From Methylomonas sp. ZR1 (lineage in GTDB: Bacteria; Pseudomonadota; Gammaproteobacteria; Methylococcales; Methylomonadaceae): a DNA stretch of 64,000 bases. The position numbers and the translations under genes are program-made. The notes under the pieces are model-generated. The model was not told the DNA's origin, searched no databases, and saw only the letters and a list, made by a program, of their open reading frames with translations. The stretch covers positions 62,001-126,000 of the forward strand of contig NZ_RCST01000001.1 of assembly GCF_013141865.1 (NCBI RefSeq), written 5' to 3'. This document shows positions 17,320 through 27,176 of this stretch, one piece after another; the stretch's first letter is position 1; each line of letters starts with the position of its first letter.

Positions 17320-18906
17320 CTAGCGAGTGGTGATTGCCAAATGAGGCGCAGCAGAGGCAGCGCTTTGGTTATCCAGGTGTATCAGGGTGCGGGCGCCGGC
17401 TATGCCGTCGGGCGTTAGATGTTGCCGGTGTTGGAAAGCAATCAACTCGGCTTTCAGCGTTTCGTCGAACACTTGGGAGGCCATGTCGCCGGCTGGTTTG
17501 CCGGTGATTTTACCCAGCTGTTTACGCAGCCAAAGCACTGCTGCGGATTGCTGCGCTGGGGCGATTTCCGTGACTCCTGGATGCGGCGGCTGCCACAGCA
17601 GCAAATAATTGCCGTCCCAGAGGGTTAAAAGCTCTGCTAGAGGGATGCTGACGGTGTCCTTCAAACGGATAATCGCCGAATCATTGTCAACGCCGGTCAA
17701 CAATACATAGCGTTTGCCGCCGGTAGGGTCGGAAAAAGCCAAAATCGCCGGCCGGTTTAAGGTCAGCAGCTCTTGCCAGTTGCCCTTGCCGAATAAGCAA
17801 TTCAAACCTAGGGCTGCCACTGTCGCACAATCCGCGGCGCGGCCGGCAGGTATGGACAGATTCCATGTTTTCAGCGACTCGGTCACTGCTTCGGTGAAGC
17901 TGAGGCCGGCATGATCGAGCTGATCGATAAAGCTGACCGGCTTGGTGGCGGGGATGGGCGGTGCCGGGACGGCGGGTTGTTGGGCAATAGCCGGTTTGGC
18001 CTGTTTAACAACCGGCATCGGCGGATGCCAAAACTGCAATCCCACCCAAGCGCCGACTGCCAAAATCGTGGCGGTTGCGGCATACCAGCGGCGTTTGGCT
18101 GTTACCGACCCTAACACTTCCTGCGCCGCTCGGCGAATAATCGCCGGGTTGATTTCCCGCGCATTGGTGGCGTAAGCGCCCAACAAGGCCCGGTCGCACA
18201 GAATGTTGATCAGACGCGGCACGCCTTGCGAATAATGGTAAATCTTGCGGATGGCCGCAGGATTGAACAGGCGATGGTTGCCCTTGCAGACCCGCAAGCG
18301 ATGGCGAATATAAGCTCGGGTCTCGTCCAGCGACAACGGCAGCAAATGATAGCGGGCGGTGATGCGTTGATTGAGCTGGCGCAAATCTTGGCGGGCCAGC
18401 AGCGCATTCAGTTCCGGTTGCCCGACCAAGATGATTTGTAACAACTTGGCCTTACTGGTTTCCAGATTGGTCAGCAGGCGAATTTGCTCCAACACGTCCA
18501 GGCTAAGGTTCTGCGCTTCGTCGATCAACAACACCGTGCGCCGGCCTTGCGAGTAAGCGGCCAGTAGGTATTGATTGATGGCGTCGATCAGTTGTTTCGC
18601 TGCGAAACCGGCGTGGCTGATGCCCAATTCGTCGCAGATCGTCGCCAGTAATTCCTGTGCCGTTAATTTAGGGTTCAAAATTAAGGCAATATCCACATTT
18701 TCCGGCAATTGTTGCAGCAGGCAATGGCACAGCGTGGTCTTGCCGGTGCCCACCTCGCCCGTCAAAGCGACGAAGCCACCGCCCTGATTAATGCCGTACA
18801 GCAAATGCGCCAAACCTTCCTGATGCCGCTCGCTCATGAACATGAAATGCGGATCGGGCGAGATCGAGAAAGGCAATTCGCTGAAATTGAAGTATTGCTG
18901 ATACAA
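17320..18906 (-). CDS. gspA: ExeA/GspA-type AAA ATPase with peptidoglycan-binding domain
   Basis: A 528-residue inner-membrane ATPase that partners with GspB. The cytoplasmic AAA domain has Walker A TGEVGTGKTT (49-58) and Walker B VLLIDEAQNL (about 123-132). A membrane helix follows at about 268-286, then a C39-peptidase-like fold (about 345-445, RAADCATVAALGLNC) and a C-terminal peptidoglycan-binding domain (about 455-515, HRQHLTPDGIAGARTLIHLD). The start is a TTG chosen because family members begin MYxxFF. The peptidoglycan-binding end suggests that it opens or anchors the wall for secretin assembly. Confidence 0.88.
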   Translation of the reverse strand: MYQQYFNFSELPFSISPDPHFMFMSERHQEGLAHLLYGINQGGGFVALTGEVGTGKTTLCHCLLQQLPENVDIALILNPKLTAQELLATICDELGISHAGFAAKQLIDAINQYLLAAYSQGRRTVLLIDEAQNLSLDVLEQIRLLTNLETSKAKLLQIILVGQPELNALLARQDLRQLNQRITARYHLLPLSLDETRAYIRHRLRVCKGNHRLFNPAAIRKIYHYSQGVPRLINILCDRALLGAYATNAREINPAIIRRAAQEVLGSVTAKRRWYAATATILAVGAWVGLQFWHPPMPVVKQAKPAIAQQPAVPAPPIPATKPVSFIDQLDHAGLSFTEAVTESLKTWNLSIPAGRAADCATVAALGLNCLFGKGNWQELLTLNRPAILAFSDPTGGKRYVLLTGVDNDSAIIRLKDTVSIPLAELLTLWDGNYLLLWQPPHPGVTEIAPAQQSAAVLWLRKQLGKITGKPAGDMASQVFDETLKAELIAFQHRQHLTPDGIAGARTLIHLDNQSAASAAPHLAITTR

Positions 18907-19042
18907 GTTTCTGGCGCTTCAAGAAAATGGTCGGACGATGCTAATTCAAACTGGGGGAAATTGCACTTAAAAGTCTGTGCAACTCCGCTGGTAACTGCGA
19001 TTGGTGAGCGTAATCGGGGGACGATTTATAAAGCTTGGTCAT

Positions 19043-19301
19043 AGGTGTCGCTATCGCGACGGATTATTTAGAAGTCGGGTCTCGGCCCGACAGCCGAGGT
19101 ACTTTCTTTTGCTCCGCCAAAAGAAAGTACCCAAAGAAAAGGCGGCCCGGATGCCGCTTAGACCCTGCGCGCCGGAGCTTTTATCGAGGGTCGGCAGAAG
19201 GGGCTTCCCAGCCCCTCCGCCAACGTGCGGCATCCCTGCCGCACCCCTTCGGGCAATTCTCGATAAAAGCTCCGGTGCTCGGCGCGGCATACGGGGAAAA
19301 A
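19043..19301 (+). repeat. Multi-hairpin repeat, copy A
   Basis: About 260 bp with nested inverted repeats. The outer stem pairs 19172-19188 with 19259-19275 (17 bp, perfect: CCGGAGCTTTTATCGAG and its complement). Inside it are AGGGGCT/AGCCCCT (19199-19205 with 19210-19216) and GTGCGGCA/TGCCGCAC (19225-19232 with 19237-19244). Upstream a 13-bp stem pairs 19099-19111 with 19118-19130, preceded by two overlapping, mutually exclusive pairings built on GTCGGG/CCCGAC and CTCGGC/GCCGAG. Copy B lies at 21.8-22.06 kb in the opposite orientation, with compensating changes in its stems. The element could be a structured RNA or a non-autonomous mobile repeat. Confidence 0.85.
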
Positions 19302-19502
19302 CCGTCGCGAGTTCAGGGCTTTGACGGTTCTTTTGGATTTAGAGGAATAGTGGTATAGCTCTGAATAGCGAAGCGTATGCGGAGGAACGAGGGATATGCG
19401 AAACATCGTTTGGACCTTTTGCGAGTTAGCGCACGACCTTAATTATTAAGGCATTGCCAACATTCGTCACAATAGCGAAGCATAATCGAGGGAATGGTTT
19501 GC

Positions 19503-19529
19503 GTCCGAATACGCTATCGCTAATCGGAC
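19503..19529. repeat. REP-like palindrome with TACGCTATCGCTAA core
   Basis: Arms GTCCGA and TCGGAC flank the core TACGCTATCGCTAA. The same core occurs in the palindrome at 703-729, where the arms are different but still complementary. It sits at the left side of the IS110 element and may mark the target in which that element inserted. Confidence 0.7.
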
Positions 19530-19559
19530 CTTGTATTATCCACCCGTGTTTTTCAGGAG

Positions 19560-20721
<1,162 letters not shown>

Positions 20722-20736
20722 CTTGGATAACAGTAT

Positions 20737-20768
20737 CTACCGTGCTACCGTGCTACCGTGCTACCGTG
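20737..20768. repeat. 8-bp tandem repeat, four copies
   Basis: Four perfect head-to-tail copies of CTACCGTG follow the transposase stop within 20 bases. It is a small microsatellite at or near the right end of the IS110 element and ends eight bases before the downstream minus-strand gene stops. Copy number could vary by slippage. Confidence 0.9.
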
Positions 20769-20775
20769 CTGCGGG

Positions 20776-21594
20776 CTAAGGCCATTTTTTCTTTCTAAGA
20801 ACATATGCTCTATCGTCCCAAACCCATTCGAGAAACTCTTGCATTTGAGGAAATGGAGGCTCTCGGTTTTCGCACGCATACGCCTTGTGGCTAATGTCGG
20901 ATGTTAGGTCGCGCAGTTCTGTAAGCATCTTTATTATGTAAAGGACGGCGTAGCGAGCCGCTTGATCATGAAGTCCGGGAAGGGCCAATGCTTGCTCCGT
21001 CGTGAGCGCCTGTTTGTCTAGTCCTTGCATTAAAGTAAACGCCTTCCCAGCAAGCGCGTTGGATGCTGCGTTTGCTTGCGAGAGTATCCGGTCCCGCTTC
21101 GTTTTGGATACGTCTTTCCTGAGAATTGACATCATCACATTGTTCCAGTGCTCAAGAGGATCTATCTGCGTTTGCAGTCCGCTCAAGGCATCTAGGTTGT
21201 GATATCTGGTTGTTTGTGCAAAGTCGTTTAGTAAAGCCAGAATCTCGGCAGATATTGGCTCAAGGTTTTGTATTGGAGTGAGTTTCGAGTTTTCTGCTGC
21301 TGAAATTGAGACACACGAATCATACAGACTGACAATGTCGTGACCGTATTCCTTCAATTTTTTTCGAGACGGAACTGCAAGCTGGTTCATTATCATGTGG
21401 TCCATGATGATGATTGCTTTCATCAGTCGTTCCAAGCCTACCGATATATTCAACAATGCTGCGTAGAAGGCTCCTTTGTTGTGGACGTTGGCTCGTCGAA
21501 GTTCTGATAAGCCCGTCGCTAGGCATGAGCTGATGAGGTAACCCTCTTGCTGGAGTAATAGGAATGAGGGTGGAAATATTGGAGGGCTGGTCAT
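20776..21594 (-). CDS. Uncharacterised helical protein, HEPN-like
   Basis: A 272-residue soluble protein that I cannot assign to a named family. It appears almost entirely helical. The segment ISVGLERLMKAIIIMDHM followed by LKEYGHDIVSLYDSC (about 50-95) has the look of the HEPN fold, where a Lys/Arg-rich helix precedes a GHD-[IL]-x-[ES]L helix. The acid-base RNase motif Rx4-6H of active HEPN nucleases is not clearly present; RYHNLDAL near 130 is the closest basic and aromatic cluster. It lies between an IS110 element and a structured repeat and has no partner gene, so it may be an orphan defence or toxin-like gene. Confidence 0.5.
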   Translation of the reverse strand: MTSPPIFPPSFLLLQQEGYLISSCLATGLSELRRANVHNKGAFYAALLNISVGLERLMKAIIIMDHMIMNQLAVPSRKKLKEYGHDIVSLYDSCVSISAAENSKLTPIQNLEPISAEILALLNDFAQTTRYHNLDALSGLQTQIDPLEHWNNVMMSILRKDVSKTKRDRILSQANAASNALAGKAFTLMQGLDKQALTTEQALALPGLHDQAARYAVLYIIKMLTELRDLTSDISHKAYACENREPPFPQMQEFLEWVWDDRAYVLRKKKWP

Positions 21595-21805
21595 GTTTGT
21601 TCGTATGTCAAACGGGAGATTAGATGGTTTCTTTATATATTCCTTGGTTGGACAATTTTCCCTTTCTGCGAATTCAAGGGGGCAGTCTAGCTAGAAATTT
21701 GTTTTTAATAGCCGAATTGTCTTTCGTCCCTAAAACAACATGTTTTCATAAGGAGGGTTAAAAATCGATTTAGACTGGGCAGACTTTCGATTTTGGGATA
21801 GGTTT

Positions 21806-22062
21806 TACCCCGTATGCCGCGCCGAGCACCGGAGCTTTTGACGGGATCAGCCCGAAGGGGCGCCGCAGGGATGCGGCGCGTTGACGAAGGGGCAGGAAGC
21901 CCCTTTTGGCAACCCCGTTCAAAAGCGAGGAGCGCAGGATCAAAGCGGCATCCGGGTGGCTTTTCTTTTGGTGACTTTTCTTTGGCCAAACAAAGAAAAG
22001 TTACTCGGCTGTCGGGCCGAGACCCGACATTAAAACAAACCGTCGCGTTAGCGACACAATCC
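21806..22062 (-). repeat. Multi-hairpin repeat, copy B (inverted relative to copy A)
   Basis: Reads on the minus strand as a diverged copy of the repeat at 19.04-19.30 kb, sharing the order of all stems. ACTTTTCTTTG pairs with CAAAGAAAAGT (21974-21984 with 21991-22001), GCGCCGCA with TGCGGCGC (21860-21867 with 21872-21879), AAGGGGC with GCCCCTT (21887-21893 with 21899-21905). GCTTTTGACGGG pairs with CCCGTTCAAAAGC (21834-21845 with 21914-21926, one bulged base). Differences from copy A keep the pairing. Minus-strand open frames across it are by-products of the hairpins. Confidence 0.85.
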
Positions 22063-22117
22063 ACGACAGCCTATTAAGCACGATAGTACAAAATCGTACT
22101 CACTCTACTGGCTAATC

Positions 22118-22564
22118 TTATCTATGGGTTTGAACATAGCGCCTCATAAAATAGTCTCCTTGTATCTCAATATTAAAGCCAAATCTTTGATACCAAGAGA
22201 TCAATTTTTTACGTGAAATTGAATCTTTAGTTCGTTTTTGAGGGATAGCGTCTAATTCTAAACATACATCGTATTTATCGGCTAACTCACATAGCGTGCT
22301 TAAAACTAAACTGCCTGAGCCAATTTTCTGTTCATAAATGAACAAATATGTGATTCTAATTGTTGGAGAGCCAGAGTTATTTAAGCCTTGCAAAGCTATG
22401 CACCCAATATCATTGCTACCAACCTTTATAATACTGGGATGCTTACTGCCATGACTATATGAATGATTCTCGTCGATTTTTTCTATACAAAATTTGTGCT
22501 TAAAATCATTAAAAAATTTATTTTCATTGGTTGAGGAGCTAAATGATTTGGGGACAAAATTCAT
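22118..22564 (-). CDS. GNAT-like acetyltransferase domain protein
   Basis: A 148-residue protein whose second half resembles a GNAT N-acetyltransferase. A beta-strand with ITYLFIYEQKIGSGSLVLST provides the acetyl-CoA-binding Q/R-x-x-G-x-[GS] loop (QKIGSGS), a helix follows (LSTLCELADKYDVCLELDAIP), and the C-terminal KLISWYQRFGFNIE is the usual last GNAT helix-strand. The N-terminal ~50 residues are Ser/Asn/Lys-rich. The gene is markedly AT-rich compared with the ubi genes downstream, suggesting transfer. The substrate is unknown. It stands alone, with ~100 bp of non-coding sequence before the next gene. Confidence 0.55.
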   Translation of the reverse strand: MNFVPKSFSSSTNENKFFNDFKHKFCIEKIDENHSYSHGSKHPSIIKVGSNDIGCIALQGLNNSGSPTIRITYLFIYEQKIGSGSLVLSTLCELADKYDVCLELDAIPQKRTKDSISRKKLISWYQRFGFNIEIQGDYFMRRYVQTHR

Positions 22565-22669
22565 TGTTTGCCTCTATTTGTCCAACAAAATTATTGATTA
22601 GTAGCTTGTATAAAGATTGAGCTTATAAGTCTGCCAACTCTAAGGGTGCAACAACCAACGGGTTTTAGA

Positions 22670-23017
22670 CTAAGGCCAAGGCATTGAGTTAAAAGCTCGT
22701 GCAACAGCAGCGCAATTATCTGGACTATTTCCAGAAGCTTGTTGTTCGGCATTGTGTTGCATGCCTGCCATAAATATAGGTAAATAGGTTATCTGATCCT
22801 GTGAACCCGGAGGAAAATTCCTATCCATCCAGTATCCAACTCTGCTAGAAGCATCATTTGTATTTATGCCGCAGGCAACAGCGCGCCCTAAAATGACAGA
22901 ATACGTTGTTAATTTATCGATGTCTGCTGTCGAGGCTGCTAAAGTACCGCTACTAAAAATAATTAGTATCGATGGAATGGCGGTTTTTAAAGTTTTCACT
23001 TTCATCCTAATATGCAT
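22670..23017 (-). CDS. Small secreted protein of unknown function
   Basis: A 115-residue protein with an N-terminal signal peptide (MKVKTLKTAIPSILIIFSSGTLAAS) and a mature part of about 85 residues with two cysteines (in VACGIN and DNCAAV) that could form one disulfide. I do not recognise the family. The mature sequence LTTYSVILGRAVACG...VGYWMDRNFPPG looks globular and helical. The frame opens at a TTG (23032); ATGs at 23017 and 23005 are both possible and neither has a good Shine-Dalgarno. AT-rich like its neighbour, it belongs to the accessory patch between the structured repeat and ubiB. Confidence 0.5.
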   Translation of the reverse strand: MHIRMKVKTLKTAIPSILIIFSSGTLAASTADIDKLTTYSVILGRAVACGINTNDASSRVGYWMDRNFPPGSQDQITYLPIFMAGMQHNAEQQASGNSPDNCAAVARAFNSMPWP

Positions 23018-23178
23018 GAGTAAGCGTAACAAGCAATTTGATAGTTAACTGTATATCTACCACGAATCATATCTTACCTAAATAAGTTACTGGTCTATGA
23101 GATGCGTATTGCCCACCGTCAATCGTCCCAGTCTCCGAAAATGACCAGTCTGATACTGCCACAGGAAAAACTAAACAC

Positions 23179-24747
23179 TCACCCCCCCAACAACGGAGAC
23201 TGCAACACTATCGCCGCCGCAATCAACACCGCCGCACTGAGAATAGCTCGCAAGGTGCGGGTATTGTTACGCTTCAATTGTTTGCGTAGTTCCAGCATGT
23301 CCTTTTGCTGCTGCTGAAGTTGCTGCTGCATGTGCGCGGCGCTTTGCAGGGCCTGGAACACCAGGCCGGGGACTTCCGGAATCTGTTCGGTGATTTCCGG
23401 GAATTTGGCAAACAGCTCCTTGATCTTTTTACCGGGACCGACCCGTTCCTTGAACCAGTTTTCCAGGAAGGGTTTGGCGGTTTGCCACAAGTCCAGATCG
23501 GGGTAAAGCTGGCGGCCCAGGCCTTCGATGTTGAGCAGGGTTTTTTGCAGCAATACCAATTGCGGTTGCACCACCATATCGAAACGGCGGGCGGTTTGGA
23601 ACAGCCGTAACAGCAACAAACCGAAAGAAATGTCTTTTAGCGGTTTTTCAAAAATCGGCTCGCAAACGCTACGGATTGCCGCTTCGAATTCTTCGATCCG
23701 CGTCGTCGCCGGCACCCAGCCGGATTCGATGTGCATTTGAGCCACTTTCCGGTAGTCGTGGTTGAAGAAGGCCAGGAAGTTTTCGGCCAGATAGCGTTGA
23801 TCTGAGCTGGAAAGGCTACCGACGATGCCAAAATCCACCGCCAGGTATTTGTCCGGCAATTGCACGAAAATATTGCCCGGATGCATGTCGGCGTGGAAAA
23901 AATTGTCGCGGAATACTTGCGTGAAAAAGATTTCCACGCCACGTTCAGCCAGCTTTTTAAAGTCCGCATTGCCTTTGCGCAGGGCGTCGATGTCGCCGAC
24001 CGGAATGCCGTAGATGCGTTCCATCACCAAGACTTTGCGGCGGGTCAGCGGCCAATGAATTTCCGGGATGTAGAGCATCTCGGAGTTCTTGAAATTGGCG
24101 CGGATCGCACTGGCGTTGGAGGCTTCGCGGACCAGATCCAGTTCGTCGAGAATGGTCTTTTCGAACTCGGCAACGATTTCCATCGCCCGCAGCCGGCGGG
24201 CATCACTCCAGAAGCGTTCTGCCAGGCGCGCCAGTTCGTACAGCAAGCCGACGTCGGAATGAATTTTGTCTTCGATGTCCGGCCGCAAGACTTTAACGAT
24301 GACTTTTTCGCCGGTGTGCAGGGTGGCGGTATGTACTTGCGCGACCGAGGCCGAGGCCAGTGGTTGCGGATCGAACTCTGCGAAGGCGTCTTCTATCGAT
24401 TGCCCCAGTTGCTGTTCGATGATGTTGCGGGCAGTCTCGGCGGAAAACGGTGGTACTTTATCTTGCAGTTTGACCAGTTCTTCGGCGATGTCTTCCGGCA
24501 GCAAATCCTTGCGGGTGGACAGGGTTTGGCCGAATTTGACGTAGATCGGTCCCAGGTCTTCCAGGGTTTTACGGATGCGCGCGCCGCGCGGTTCGCGGGC
24601 TTTGCTGGTCCAATAATTCGGCGATAAGAACGCCAGATAGCGGACAGGACGGAATAGATGGGTCTTTAAAACAATTTCATCCAGGCCATGGAACATCATC
24701 ACCCAGTTGATGTGGATGAGGCGCATCAGAATTTTCGGGCGAATCAC
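23179..24747 (-). CDS. ubiB: UbiB, ubiquinone biosynthesis kinase-like protein
   Basis: A 522-residue member of the UbiB/ABC1/ADCK atypical kinase family, needed for ubiquinone biosynthesis. The family N-terminal extension is present ([20 protein letters not shown], the KxGQ-type inhibitory helix at about 70-90). The kinase core follows, with VKVLRP (lysine), [12 protein letters not shown] (catalytic loop) and AVDFG (metal-binding DFG). Two C-terminal membrane helices end the protein (about 495-515, [18 protein letters not shown]). The start is GTG with AAGGA eight bases upstream; the N-terminal HGLDE aligns with UbiB of other bacteria. It is last in the ubiE-ubiJ-ubiB order. Confidence 0.94.
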   Translation of the reverse strand: MIRPKILMRLIHINWVMMFHGLDEIVLKTHLFRPVRYLAFLSPNYWTSKAREPRGARIRKTLEDLGPIYVKFGQTLSTRKDLLPEDIAEELVKLQDKVPPFSAETARNIIEQQLGQSIEDAFAEFDPQPLASASVAQVHTATLHTGEKVIVKVLRPDIEDKIHSDVGLLYELARLAERFWSDARRLRAMEIVAEFEKTILDELDLVREASNASAIRANFKNSEMLYIPEIHWPLTRRKVLVMERIYGIPVGDIDALRKGNADFKKLAERGVEIFFTQVFRDNFFHADMHPGNIFVQLPDKYLAVDFGIVGSLSSSDQRYLAENFLAFFNHDYRKVAQMHIESGWVPATTRIEEFEAAIRSVCEPIFEKPLKDISFGLLLLRLFQTARRFDMVVQPQLVLLQKTLLNIEGLGRQLYPDLDLWQTAKPFLENWFKERVGPGKKIKELFAKFPEITEQIPEVPGLVFQALQSAAHMQQQLQQQQKDMLELRKQLKRNNTRTLRAILSAAVLIAAAIVLQSPLLGG

Positions 24748-24761
24748 GGGGCAGGTCCTTG

Positions 24762-25397
24762 TTATTGAGGCGCGGATGTAGTTTGAATTGCGGCTTCCAG
24801 GCGGTCGAGGCGGGCATCAAGGCGGTCGCAGTCGCTGCGGCAAGTGTCGATGTCGCGGAAAAATAACTCGGCTTCCGATTTGGCCGGCAGCTCACGAGTT
24901 TCTTCTTGCAGGAATTCCTCCAAGTTGAGGCGAAAGGTGGTCAAGGTGTGTTGCGTCCAGTCGCGGCTGCCGCGGAACAACTGGCTCAAGCGTTGGGCAA
25001 AGGCGTCGCCGGTATAACGGGCGATTTTGCTTTCCAGGTTGATGTCCAGTTTTTCGAACAAACGTTGCAGGCGGCGCGCGACTTGGGTGTCGCCGTCGAT
25101 GCGGACTTCGCCTTTAAACAGCGAGCGCATCGGCGTGGCGCTTAAGCCCATCAAGCCCAAAGCCGACAATGAACCGCTGAGCGTGGCGTCCACGCTGCCC
25201 GGATAGCTCTCCAGAATTTGTATGCTTTGCGCGGTAGGGCAAAGATACAGGCTGCTGTCGAAAGACGTCACATGCAGGGCGATGACTTTGCCGGTCATGG
25301 GCGTTAGATACTGTTCGATGTGATCGTCCAGCGCTAAATAACGATTCAGTGCGGTTTCCAGCGCGGAGATTAATAGGGACTTAACGCTGCTCGACAT
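24762..25397 (-). CDS. ubiJ: UbiJ, SCP2-domain accessory protein of ubiquinone biosynthesis
   Basis: A 211-residue protein corresponding to UbiJ (YigP). The N-terminal half (about 10-125) is an SCP2 sterol-carrier-like lipid-binding domain ([39 protein letters not shown]). The C-terminal part is helical and ends in a short coiled coil ([30 protein letters not shown]). UbiJ holds the octaprenyl intermediates in the soluble Ubi complex with UbiK. It sits 14 bases upstream of ubiB and overlaps the preceding Uma2-type gene by 17 bases. The ATG at 25397 is preferred to the GTG one codon earlier. Confidence 0.88.
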   Translation of the reverse strand: MSSSVKSLLISALETALNRYLALDDHIEQYLTPMTGKVIALHVTSFDSSLYLCPTAQSIQILESYPGSVDATLSGSLSALGLMGLSATPMRSLFKGEVRIDGDTQVARRLQRLFEKLDINLESKIARYTGDAFAQRLSQLFRGSRDWTQHTLTTFRLNLEEFLQEETRELPAKSEAELFFRDIDTCRSDCDRLDARLDRLEAAIQTTSAPQ

Positions 25398-25989
25398 CAC
25401 TCGCCTGTGCTTGCTGTTGTTGCAGAAACTCTTGCATGTCTTCGTTATTGACTCGTTGGTATAAATCGCTGACTGTCACGGTTAAGTCTATTGATTCCAG
25501 GGTGAGGCTGTCGCCAAGGAAGTAATGTTCCGATAGCCAGTGGGTCGAGCGGCGTAAGATTTCGACGTCGACAAAATCCTGTTCGATCAGCACATATTCT
25601 TGCAAGCTCGGCAAGGCCTTATAGGCCGCCAGTTTGGTGGATTTGTCCATGCGTCGGGTGGCTTTGGATAGCACTTCGACGATAATGGTTGGCTTTTCGG
25701 TGTAGTACTCGTCGCCGTTTTCGTCGGCGCACACTACCATCACATCGGGATAGAAAAAGTTGTGTTCGGCTTTGACTTTTATGTCAGCCATGAACGTCTC
25801 GCACGGCGTGCCTCGCAGATGTTGGGCGAAAGTCGTGAAAACATTCCCGGCTAATCTTTGATGGTTACGGCTGGCTCCCGCCATTGCGTAAACTTCGCCA
25901 TCGATCAATTCATGCTTGATGTCGCTGATCATTTCGCCGGCCAAGTATTCGGCTTCACTGATGTAATGCTGAGCTGGTTTTAGTGCCAT
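25381..25989 (-). CDS. Uma2-family (DUF820) endonuclease-like protein
   Basis: A 202-residue protein of the Uma2/DUF820 group, a PD-(D/E)XK-nuclease-like fold abundant in cyanobacteria and in some proteobacteria. The putative catalytic residues are Asp82 in YPDVMVV, Glu105 and Lys109 in IIVEVLSKATRRMDK. The family start ISEAEYLAGE...HELIDGEVYAMAGAS is clear. The ATG at 25989 has GGAG nine bases upstream and was chosen over an upstream frame extension. It lies between ubiE and ubiJ, overlapping ubiJ. No target or partner is known for the family. Confidence 0.85.
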   Translation of the reverse strand: MALKPAQHYISEAEYLAGEMISDIKHELIDGEVYAMAGASRNHQRLAGNVFTTFAQHLRGTPCETFMADIKVKAEHNFFYPDVMVVCADENGDEYYTEKPTIIVEVLSKATRRMDKSTKLAAYKALPSLQEYVLIEQDFVDVEILRRSTHWLSEHYFLGDSLTLESIDLTVTVSDLYQRVNNEDMQEFLQQQQAQASDVEQR

Positions 25990-26026
25990 TGGCAATTCTC
26001 CGCTTTCACGACCGGCGAACGGGAGC

Positions 26027-26776
26027 TTAAAATTTATAGCCCCGGTGTACGGCAACGATACCTTGCGTCATGTTGAAATACTCGCAACGCTCCAGGCCGG
26101 CGTTTTCCATCATTTGCTTGAGTTCGTCCTGCTTGGGATGCATGCGGATCGATTCGGCCAGATAACGGTAGCTGTCTTCGTCCTTCGCCACCACGGCGCC
26201 GATTTTTGGCAGTAGTTTGAAGGAGTAAAAGTCGTAGACTTTTTCGGTGATCGGGTCGATAGGGTGGGAAAATTCCAGGACGATGACGCGGCCACCGGGT
26301 TTTAACACGCGGTACATGGAGCGTAAGGCGGCGTCCTTGTCGGTGACGTTGCGCAAGCCAAAGCCTATCGTCACGCAATCGAAGGTGTTGTCGGCGAATG
26401 GCAGGCATTCGGCGTTGACTTGGGCGTAGCGGATATTGCCGCTCAAGCCATGGTCGATCAGTCGGTCGCGGCCGGTGCGCAGCATCGCGGCGTTGATGTC
26501 CGCCAGTATCACCTGGCCGGATTTGCCGACGCGCTTTTCGTAAAGTTTGGTCAAATCGCCCGTACCACCTGCCAGGTCGAGCACGCTGTCACCTTCACGA
26601 ACATTGGCCAGTTGCACGGCCACTCGTTTCCAGATGCGGTGGATACCCATCGACATGAGATCGTTCATGACGTCGTACTGGTTGGCGACCGAGTCGAACA
26701 CGCCGCGCACCAGCGCCACTTTTTCCTGCTTAGGAACCTGTTTGAAACCAAAATGGGTGGTATTGTCGTTTGTCAT
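26027..26776 (-). CDS. ubiE: UbiE, demethylmenaquinone / ubiquinone C-methyltransferase
   Basis: A 249-residue SAM-dependent C-methyltransferase that methylates 2-octaprenyl-6-methoxy-benzoquinol (and demethylmenaquinone where present). The family signatures are intact: [18 protein letters not shown] near the N terminus, motif [11 protein letters not shown] (about 66-75), and the second UbiE signature [15 protein letters not shown]. It comes after DUF971 and before the Uma2-type gene in the hslVU-ubi run and is full length. Confidence 0.96.
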   Translation of the reverse strand: MTNDNTTHFGFKQVPKQEKVALVRGVFDSVANQYDVMNDLMSMGIHRIWKRVAVQLANVREGDSVLDLAGGTGDLTKLYEKRVGKSGQVILADINAAMLRTGRDRLIDHGLSGNIRYAQVNAECLPFADNTFDCVTIGFGLRNVTDKDAALRSMYRVLKPGGRVIVLEFSHPIDPITEKVYDFYSFKLLPKIGAVVAKDEDSYRYLAESIRMHPKQDELKQMMENAGLERCEYFNMTQGIVAVHRGYKF

Positions 26777-26784
26777 GATGTCGT

Positions 26785-27174
26785 TTAATTATGGATGGGC
26801 GAGCGGCGGCTGAGGCCGGCGGCTTTCAGGGTTTCAAGATACTGCGACCAAAGCAGCGGAAATTCCGAACCCAATTTATACAGTAAATCCCAGCTGTAAA
26901 TGCCAGTGTCGTGGCCGTCGCTGAACACCAGTTTGATGGCGTAATTGCCCACCGGCTGGATGTCGGTAATCGTCACGTCTTCCTTGCCGATTTGCAGGGT
27001 CTCCTGGCCGGGGCCATGGCCGACCGCTTCTGCCGATTGGGTAAACACGCGCAGATATTCGCTGGGCAGCTCGTAAATGCTCTCGTCGTCGAAATGGATT
27101 TCCAGGATCGCCGAAACCTTATGCAGCTTGATTTCGGTCGGCACACGCTGAGTGGGAGTGATTTTGACGCGCAT
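26785..27174 (-). CDS. DUF971 domain protein (gamma-butyrobetaine hydroxylase N-terminal-like)
   Basis: A 129-residue protein consisting of one DUF971 domain. Typical features are [23 protein letters not shown] near the start and the motif [29 protein letters not shown], which carries the conserved His and Asp of the domain's possible metal site. The same domain forms the N terminus of gamma-butyrobetaine hydroxylase and occurs in Fe-S related proteins. It regularly lies between hslU and ubiE in gammaproteobacteria, as here. Biochemical role unknown. Confidence 0.85.
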   Translation of the reverse strand: MRVKITPTQRVPTEIKLHKVSAILEIHFDDESIYELPSEYLRVFTQSAEAVGHGPGQETLQIGKEDVTITDIQPVGNYAIKLVFSDGHDTGIYSWDLLYKLGSEFPLLWSQYLETLKAAGLSRRSPIHN

Positions 27175-27176
27175 AA

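Noticed and set aside
19051..19406. Overlapping short frames in repeat copy A
   Set aside because: Three frames are open at once through palindromes and none has a ribosome-binding site or family match.
20737..20768. CRISPR-like array
   Set aside because: Units are 8 bp with no spacers and there are no cas genes; it is a simple tandem repeat.
21705..22064. 119-residue minus-strand reading frame across repeat copy B
   Set aside because: It follows the multi-hairpin repeat; copy A encodes similar fortuitous frames on several strands, so the DNA structure and not the peptide is conserved.
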